Positions 59,701 through 64,000 of a DNA stretch of 64,000 bases are shown here, piece after piece (the stretch's first letter is position 1; every line of letters begins with the position of its first letter). A program made the position numbers and the translations under genes. Location of the stretch: assembly GCF_900105055.1 (NCBI RefSeq), contig NZ_FNTA01000004.1, positions 7,719,501 to 7,783,500 of the forward strand, written 5' to 3'. A model generated the notes under the pieces. It ran no database searches, was not told where the DNA came from, and worked only from the letters and a program-made list of their open reading frames with translations. The stretch is from Amycolatopsis lurida (GTDB taxonomy: Bacteria > Actinomycetota > Actinomycetes > Mycobacteriales > Pseudonocardiaceae).

Positions 59701-60164
59701 GGCCCGGCGGGCCAGCCCGCCCGGCGCAGCGCGTCGGCGTACGCGGTCAGCTGGACGACCGCGGCGGGCTTCGCGTGCCTGGCCAGCTTTGTGTCGTAGA
59801 CCTCGTAGCGGCCTTCGTCGTCCCGCATCAGGAAGTCGGCGCGGCCGGAGAACTCACCGTCGTGGAAGACCGCCTGGTAGATCACCGGCGCACCGGCCCG
59901 TAGCGCCTCTTCGGTGGCCTTCGCGGCGACGACCGGGTCGCGTTCGTCGATCTCGACGACGGTGCTCCGTTCACCGCGCAGCTTGTCCAGCGTCGCGGCC
60001 TCGTGCGCGCGCCCGTGCGTGACCGCCAGCTGATCCGGCCCGGAGCCCGGCCGCGGCGCTCCCGGCAGGCCGGCGGCCAGCGCCTGGTTCAGGAGGCTGC
60101 GGTGCTCGCATTCGAGCAGGTCGGCGAGATCGGACGGGGTGTACATCGCCCGGGAGTCTCGCAC
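56751..60164 (-). CDS. TM0106-family RecB-like nuclease fused to SF1 helicase
   Basis: A 1137-residue protein from GTG 60164 (GGGAG upstream); ATG 60146 (MYTPSDLADLLECEH) is an alternative. A RecB/Cas4-like nuclease begins the protein. Cys in LECEH and the CGGCSYAAHC cluster (near 205) fit a 4Fe-4S site; GRADF and YEVYDTKLARH fit the PD-(D/E)xK active site. An RNase-H-like YprB domain follows (VFFDMEGDPY, YHYAPYEVTAIKRL, DYNEYDC). The C-terminal half is an SF1B Dna2/UPF1-like helicase with Walker A GPPGAGKTYLA (near 755), LLIIDEAGQ, GDPQQLPQV, TVDRFQGQEAPVVI and NVALSRAQ. A role in DNA end processing or repair is likely. Confidence 0.88.
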   Translation of the reverse strand: MRDSRAMYTPSDLADLLECEHRSLLNQALAAGLPGAPRPGSGPDQLAVTHGRAHEAATLDKLRGERSTVVEIDERDPVVAAKATEEALRAGAPVIYQAVFHDGEFSGRADFLMRDDEGRYEVYDTKLARHAKPAAVVQLTAYADALRRAGWPAGPQMHLLLGDHSTRSFRVDDFLPLVDRLRARLRNRPPTLPVPLWADERPACGGCSYAAHCASAREADRDLSLVAGMRGDQRRKLVAAGLGTIDALAAAAPEDRPRDISTMSFTTLRAQAAIQVRQDATGQVAYEVIDPDALAELPPPAPGDVFFDMEGDPYALAGEGLEYLFGAVTAEEGTKFTPFWAHNRSQEKRAFEEFVDFATARLAEHPGSHVYHYAPYEVTAIKRLAAVHGTREDAVDHLLRSGGLVDLYSVVRKALRVSQRSYSIKYLEPLYMPEARDGDVKTAVSSIEAYEEYLTLTASGETEHADEVLRGISDYNEYDCVSTLRLFEFLHKVRVDEGIALAEPPEESDVDALLRQTEEDVAAQKRAERAAQLAALVDPLLDGLPDDPGEFTGEDRARALLAASVGYHRRETNPAWWEYFRQLAAPLGDLETDNACTVPVSLEAGEWVPPSGRVRKAKRSLMLRCDPDRPHPFAPGDDVRLRYGAAARDAKVVSATAVELTLEESCPPDETTADRPVAVLPGSPVRPSPKDDAVADLARLVVDTLPVLPAHPGVDLLRRTTPRLRDDRSLPEAGSDLVSTVIEAVEALDGSTLAVQGPPGAGKTYLAGRLIAKLVRAGKTIAVTSTSHKAVENVLSAALKNAPDLPCAKRAKRTPDPAAPWEQPKTNPALVKWREEHDTGHLVGGTAWTFANAAIREEPFDLLIIDEAGQFALADALAVSMCAKNLLLLGDPQQLPQVVQGTHPAGAEASALGHLIGEADIIPAELGYFLDETRRMHPAVCAPVSRLSYAGRLHSHPSAAERAIDGIEAGLYLAEVDHHGNTTRSVEEAEAVTALVTELHGRAWTDHGEPRPLGDEDILVVAPYNLQARVVARALEQAGHPGVRVGTVDRFQGQEAPVVITTMTSSSAVDLPRGLDFLLSRNRLNVALSRAQALAIVVCSPRLVEADIRTVDQMRLVSGMLGLMTEAVPWHAGRSGR

Positions 60165-60198
60165 GGACTCCCGGATGGACGGTCCCGGCGCGCCGGAG

Positions 60199-60909
60199 TC
60201 AGCCGGAGGTGTGGTCGAACTTCAGATGCGAGGTGATCCGGTAGCGGTCGCCCCGGTAGATCGAGCGGGTGTACTCGATCACGCGGCCGCTCGCGTCGCG
60301 GGTGGTGCGTTCGAACAGCAGCGCGGGCGAGTGCTGCGGGACGCCGAGCAGGCCGGATTCGTCGGCGTCGGTGACGGTCGGCTCGATGATCTGCACAGCC
60401 GTCGCGGGTAGGACCTCGTACCGCGTGCGGAGCAGTTCGTAGAAGGAACCGGACTCGAAGCCCGCGGCCGTGATGTCCGGCACGAGGTCGCGGGGGACCA
60501 GGATCCGTTCGATCGCCATCGGCGCGTCTTCGACCACGCGGACGCGGGTGACCGCCACCAGCGTGTGGCCGGGCGAGACCTCGAGCCGCTTGCCGAGCCG
60601 GGCGCCCGCCGTCGTGGTGGCGAAGTCGATCACCCGGCTGGTCCAGTGCCCCTCGGCGGGCGGGGCGAACTGCTCGCCGCCGGTCGCGGGAACGAGGTCC
60701 TGGGAGATCTTGCGCGGTGCGGTGAACGTGCCGCGGCCGTGCTCGCGGACCACGAGTCCGTCGCGCTCCAGCTCGTCGATCGCGGCCCGCAGGGTGGGGC
60801 GCGAGACGCCGATTTCACTGCTCAGCGCGCGTTCCGAAGGCAGGACCTCGCCCGGCTGCCGCCGCTCGATGAGCTGGCGTAGCCGGTCCTTGACCTCTGT
60901 TCGCCGCAT
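60199..60909 (-). CDS. GntR/HutC-family transcriptional regulator
   Basis: About 236 residues from ATG 60909 (MRRTEVKDRLRQLIERRQPG); a GTG at 60915 is possible. The GntR winged helix is VLPSERALSSEIGVSRPTLRAAIDELERDGLVVREHGRGTFTAP. The C-terminal UTRA ligand domain contains VIDFATTTAGARLGKRLEVSPG, ERILVPRDLVPDI and VIEYTRSIYRGDRYRI. HutC-type members respond to sugars, amino sugars or histidine intermediates. It is divergent from a secreted GH16-like enzyme, whose product may be the inducer. The 34 bases downstream separate it from the nuclease gene. Confidence 0.88.
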   Translation of the reverse strand: MRRTEVKDRLRQLIERRQPGEVLPSERALSSEIGVSRPTLRAAIDELERDGLVVREHGRGTFTAPRKISQDLVPATGGEQFAPPAEGHWTSRVIDFATTTAGARLGKRLEVSPGHTLVAVTRVRVVEDAPMAIERILVPRDLVPDITAAGFESGSFYELLRTRYEVLPATAVQIIEPTVTDADESGLLGVPQHSPALLFERTTRDASGRVIEYTRSIYRGDRYRITSHLKFDHTSG

Positions 60910-60922
60910 GACCACAGCCTAC

Positions 60923-61020
60923 CCAGTGGTCAGGGTGAATTGGCTGGTGGACAAGTTGTCTAGACCTATTGACTTTACCACTTCGCGGGGAGACGGTGGA
61001 AGAAACTGACCAGTGGTAAA
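60923..61020. promoter_or_regulatory. GntR-GH16 intergenic control region
   Basis: The region holds two CCAGTGGT copies (60923-60930, 61010-61017), a perfect TTTACCACT/AGTGGTAAA inverted pair (60974-60982, 61012-61020), and two overlapping palindromes, GACAAGTTGTC (60950-60960) and GTCTAGAC (60958-60965). The last pair recalls GntR/HutC operators. Control by the adjacent GntR protein is inferred. Confidence 0.5.
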
Positions 61021-61030
61021 GGAGACGACG

Positions 61031-61945
61031 ATGTCGACCTCAGGGAAGTTTCGCGTCGCCGCCATCGCGGCGTTGTCGGTCGCCGCGCTGGCGGTGGCGC
61101 CGGGTGCCGTGGCCGGAGCGGCCGCTTGCGGGGCACTGTTCGACGATTTCCACTACGGCTCGCACGCCGACGGACTCCTCGCCCAGCACGGCTGGCAGGT
61201 GCGATCCGGAGCCGGCGGCCCCGGGGTCGCCGGCGCGCGCTGGGCTCCGGAGGGCATCACCTTCCCGACGTCCGGCGGGGACAAGGTGCTGCAACTCGCC
61301 TCCACCACCGACGGCACGCCCACGGGCACGACGCAAACCGAGATCATGCAACCCGACCGGCGCTTCTTCGAAGGGACCTACGCCGCCCGGATCCGCTTCT
61401 CCGACGCGCCGGTGTCCGGCCCGGACGGTGACCGGATCAACCAGACCTTCTTCACCATCAGCCCGCTCCGATACGACAACGACCCGATCTACAGCGAGCT
61501 GGACTTCTCGGAGTACCTGCCCAACGGCGGCTGGGGCGAGGCGGGACCGGTGAACTTCCAGACCAGCTGGCATACGTACACGCCGGATCCGTGGTACGCC
61601 GAGAACGAGAGCGACAGCCAGCGCCGCAGCATCGACGGCTGGCGTTCCGTCGGGGCGACCGTGTCCGGCGGCCATGTGCGGTACTACATCGACGGCGCGC
61701 TGGTGGCCGACCACGACCGGAGCGGCCCGCTCGACGTGTACCCGCGGCAGAACATGTCCCTGAACTTCAACCAGTGGTTCATCGACCTCACGCAGCACAA
61801 CGGTGGTACGAGCACCTACCTCGAACAGGTCGACTGGGTCTACTACGCGAAGAACGAGGTCCTGACGCCGCAGGCCGCCGCCGGACGGGCCGCGTCGTAC
61901 CGGTCTTCGGGCGTGCGGTTCGCCGACGATCTCGGTGGCTGTTAG
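61031..61945 (+). CDS. secreted GH16-like glycoside hydrolase
   Basis: A 304-residue protein; ATG 61031 has GGAG seven bases upstream. The Sec signal (MSTSGKFRVAAIAALSVAAL, cleavage near AGA-AAC) leads to a jelly-roll domain. The text LFDDFHYGS, QTEIMQPDRRFFEGTYAARIRF and SELDFSEYLPNGG shows the GH16 pattern, in which ExDxxE holds the nucleophile and acid/base (here E-L-D-F-S-E). WHTYTPDPWY, VRYYIDGALVAD and NMSLNFNQWF complete the sandwich. GH16 enzymes cleave beta-glucans or related beta-linked polymers; no module for specificity is seen. Expression is probably under the divergent GntR regulator. Confidence 0.8.
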   Translation: MSTSGKFRVAAIAALSVAALAVAPGAVAGAAACGALFDDFHYGSHADGLLAQHGWQVRSGAGGPGVAGARWAPEGITFPTSGGDKVLQLASTTDGTPTGTTQTEIMQPDRRFFEGTYAARIRFSDAPVSGPDGDRINQTFFTISPLRYDNDPIYSELDFSEYLPNGGWGEAGPVNFQTSWHTYTPDPWYAENESDSQRRSIDGWRSVGATVSGGHVRYYIDGALVADHDRSGPLDVYPRQNMSLNFNQWFIDLTQHNGGTSTYLEQVDWVYYAKNEVLTPQAAAGRAASYRSSGVRFADDLGGC

Positions 61946-61954
61946 ACATAAGCA

Positions 61955-62818
61955 GTGGATCGGCTGACTGAGCGTTTCGAGGAGCACCGGACCAGGTTGC
62001 GTGCGGTGGCGTACCGGATGCTGGGTTCGGCCAGTGAGGCCGAAGACGCCGTCCAGGAGACCTGGCTGCGGCTCGACCGCACCGATGCGGGGGAGATCGA
62101 GAACCTCGGCGGCTGGCTGACCACGGTGGTGGCGCGGGTGTGCCTGAACGTGCTGCGCTCGCGCGGCCATCGTCGGGAAGAACCGCTCGACGACCAGCTC
62201 GCCGAATCGGCCGACTCGTCGGCCGATCCCGCCGCCGACGCGGTGCTCGCCGACTCGGTCGGGCTGGCGATGCTGGTCGTCCTGGACACGCTCGCGCCGG
62301 CCGAACGGCTCGCGTTCGTCCTGCACGACATGTTCGCGGTGCCGTTCGACGAGATCGCTCCGCTGATCGACCGCACCCCGGCCGCCGCCCGGCAACTCGC
62401 GAGCCGCGCCCGGCGCCGTGTCCAGGGCCGATCCGCCGCAGCGGAACCGGACGTCGCACGACGACGCCAAGTCGTCGACGCCTACCTGGCCGCGGCCCGC
62501 GGCGGCGACTTCGACGCGCTCCTCCAGCTCCTGCACCCCGACGTCGTCCTCCGTGCCGACAAGGCGGCAGGCCCCTCGCGCGCGCCGATCTTCCTGCGGG
62601 GCGCAGGCAAAGTGGCTCGTGGTGCGGCCGCTGCTTCGGTGCGGGCGGCGGTCACTCAGCTCGCGCTGGTGAACGGCGGTATCGGTCTCGTGATGGCCGA
62701 CGAGGGACGGCCTTCGGTGGTGCTCGCGTTCGCCTTCGTGGACGGGAAGATCAGCGAGATCGACGTCATCGCGGATCGGGAACGCTTGCGGGGGCTGGAT
62801 CTGGTGATGGTGGACTGA
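61955..62818 (+). CDS. ECF41-type sigma factor (SigJ-like)
   Basis: A 287-residue protein from GTG 61955, nine bases after the GH16 stop. Region 2 (LTERFEEHRTRLRAVAYRMLGSASEAEDAVQETWLRL) and region 4 (LAPAERLAFVLHDMFAVPFDEIAPLIDRTPAAARQLASRARRRV) are followed by a C-terminal SnoaL/NTF2-like domain (RRQVVDAYLAAARGGDFDALLQLLHPDVVL ... DGKISEIDVIADRERL). In this group the C-terminal domain controls activity, so no separate anti-sigma is expected. The linker between regions 2 and 4 lacks the usual WLPEP motif (it reads EEPLDDQLAES), a mild oddity. It could be co-transcribed with the GH16 gene. Confidence 0.87.
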   Translation: MDRLTERFEEHRTRLRAVAYRMLGSASEAEDAVQETWLRLDRTDAGEIENLGGWLTTVVARVCLNVLRSRGHRREEPLDDQLAESADSSADPAADAVLADSVGLAMLVVLDTLAPAERLAFVLHDMFAVPFDEIAPLIDRTPAAARQLASRARRRVQGRSAAAEPDVARRRQVVDAYLAAARGGDFDALLQLLHPDVVLRADKAAGPSRAPIFLRGAGKVARGAAAASVRAAVTQLALVNGGIGLVMADEGRPSVVLAFAFVDGKISEIDVIADRERLRGLDLVMVD

Positions 62819-62943
62819 CCCGGGTTGCGGTTCGGTCGCGAACGAGTACCGATGGCCCCGTCCCTTCGCCGGATTCGTTAACGGTCTTCTGACGTGGTCC
62901 GCCTTCTTTTCGAAGCTCTTTGAGCCACGACGAGGAGGAGACC

Positions 62944-64000
62944 ATGTCGGAAGGAACTGCCCGGCGCCATCCGGTGAAAGAACAGGACACCGCGTATCGG
63001 GACGACTATCAGCGGGATCGGGACCGGGTTCTCTATTCGTCCGCGTTCCGGCGGCTCGCCGGGGTTGCGCAGGTCGCCGCGGTCAACGAGCAACTGGTGT
63101 TGCACAACCGGCTCACCCATAGTTTGAAGGTCGCGCAGATGGGGCGAAGACTTGTGCAGCACCTGCGCTATCAATTGGACGATCCGAAGCGTGGCTTCCC
63201 GGAAGGGTCGCATCTGAACGAGGACGTCGTCGAGACGGCGGGACTCGTGCACGACATCGGACATCCACCGTTCGGTCATATCGCGGAGGAGGTACTCGAC
63301 CAGCGGCTGGCTCAGATCGAAGGGCTGGAAGGCTTCGAAGGGAACGCGCAGTCCTTCCGGGTGGTGACCAAGCTCGCCCGGCGGAAGATGGAGCACCCGG
63401 GCCTCAACCTGACCCAGGCGACGTTGAACGCGATCCTCAAGTATCCGCGTCTCAAGTCGGGTGATTCGCCCGCGGCCTTGTGGACCGCCCGCGGCTACGG
63501 GGACAAATGGGGCGCGTATCAGACCGAAAAGGTGGACTTCGACTGGGCGAGGGAAGGCAGCCGCCGTGACTTGAGGTCCGCGAACGCGGTCTTGATGGAC
63601 TGGGCGGACGACATCAGTTACGCGACGCATGATCTGGAGGACTACTTTCGTGCCGGTCTTATCCCACTGCACAGTTTGTCGGTGGACAAGGAGCGCATAC
63701 TCAAGCATGGCCTCCGCCGACTGAAGCAGCAGAGGGGATTCGACGAGTTCCGATTTCGGAACGAGCTCGAAACGATCATCGCCGAGTTCGGGGGACGCCT
63801 GCATTCCCAGTGTTGGGAGACCCGTAAGAACCGGGTGCAGATGAACAAGATCAGCAGCGGCCACCTCACCCGGTTCGTGAAGGCGGTCCGGCTACTCGGC
63901 GAACCACCCTATGTCGAGATCGAGCAGGGCAGTCAGTACCGGGTCGCCGCGCTGAAGGAACTCACGTGGTTCTACGTGATCAACAGGCCTCCGCTTGCCA
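62944..64000 (+). CDS. dgt: dGTPase-like HD phosphohydrolase, 3' truncated by the window end
   Basis: ATG 62944 follows GGAGGAG; the frame stays open to the last base, giving 352 residues without a stop. The start MSEGTARRHPVKEQDTAYRDD and the LYSSAFRRLAGVAQV segment are typical of dGTPase-family proteins. The HD motif is complete: His59 in RLTHSLKV, His103-Asp104 in LVHDIGHPPFGH, and Asp in MDWADDISYATHDLEDYF (220-224 region). These enzymes release triphosphate from deoxynucleotides, mainly dGTP, and can limit phage or control dNTP pools. No dnaG or other replication gene is adjacent in the window. The missing end should hold the last part of the family's 450-500 residues. Confidence 0.87.
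   Translation, partial: MSEGTARRHPVKEQDTAYRDDYQRDRDRVLYSSAFRRLAGVAQVAAVNEQLVLHNRLTHSLKVAQMGRRLVQHLRYQLDDPKRGFPEGSHLNEDVVETAGLVHDIGHPPFGHIAEEVLDQRLAQIEGLEGFEGNAQSFRVVTKLARRKMEHPGLNLTQATLNAILKYPRLKSGDSPAALWTARGYGDKWGAYQTEKVDFDWAREGSRRDLRSANAVLMDWADDISYATHDLEDYFRAGLIPLHSLSVDKERILKHGLRRLKQQRGFDEFRFRNELETIIAEFGGRLHSQCWETRKNRVQMNKISSGHLTRFVKAVRLLGEPPYVEIEQGSQYRVAALKELTWFYVINRPPLA

Noticed and set aside
1..64000. tRNA, rRNA, CRISPR arrays, transposases or integrases
   Set aside because: No cloverleaf-like region, regularly spaced repeat array or transposase/integrase motif was seen on either strand by eye; a dedicated search could still find a small RNA.

Overview
The window is high-GC DNA (strong G/C preference at codon third positions, GTG and TTG starts, GGAGG-type ribosome binding sites) from a filamentous actinomycete. 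An arabinofuranosyltransferase (AftD) gene region with relatives of the mycobacterial Rv0224c-Rv0236A genes points to a mycolata-related or Pseudonocardiales organism. Two SARP/AfsR-type regulators, many ECF-like sigma factors and long palindromes after genes fit Amycolatopsis best; this is an inference from gene content and style, not from a database search.

Layout: 1-3868 holds two tandem GH95-like glycosidases (the first cut by the window edge). 3929-7922 is a mixed block: secreted cyclophilin, GNAT acetyltransferase, amidase, a shortened P-loop kinase and a small membrane protein. 8083-18742 is a carbohydrate-utilisation island. Uronate dehydrogenase and an IclR regulator face a sodium/solute symporter, 5-dehydro-4-deoxyglucarate dehydratase, glucarate dehydratase, an unrecognised protein and a semialdehyde dehydrogenase, followed by an exported PL8 polysaccharide lyase. 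Together these encode release of uronic acids from a polysaccharide and their oxidative breakdown to 2-oxoglutarate. 18895-24765 has an epoxide-hydrolase-like protein, an alpha/beta hydrolase, a SARP regulator with a likely binding site, a small secreted protein and a hydrolase remnant. 24817-26985 encodes a PAS-GGDEF-EAL protein with a degenerate EAL half.

27182-44631 is mainly a cell-envelope region: a solute-binding/VWA fusion, polytopic membrane proteins, AftD, a flippase-like protein, a DUF2613 peptide, a condensation-like acyltransferase, a GT4 glycosyltransferase, the Rv0224c-like methyltransferase and a DUF3068 protein. A related 16-bp motif recurs at the 5' ends of these genes. A sigma factor with a membrane partner and a hydrolase remnant lie inside this region. 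44857-56462 is regulatory and accessory: PucR and MarR regulators (the latter with a perfect palindrome at its start codon), a secreted SH3 protein, an ECF sigma factor, a GRDP-like/APH-kinase gene pair, a haloacetate-dehalogenase-like hydrolase and a second SARP regulator. 56464-64000 has a RecB-like nuclease/helicase fusion coupled to a small acidic protein, a GntR regulator facing a secreted GH16 enzyme, an ECF41-type sigma factor and a dGTPase cut by the window end.

Long perfect palindromes mark many 3' ends. One 45-bp copy is repeated exactly 8 kb apart, and one palindromic block is flanked by a 15-bp direct repeat. No tRNA, rRNA, CRISPR array or transposase gene was recognised. No gene-free stretch exceeds about 300 bases.
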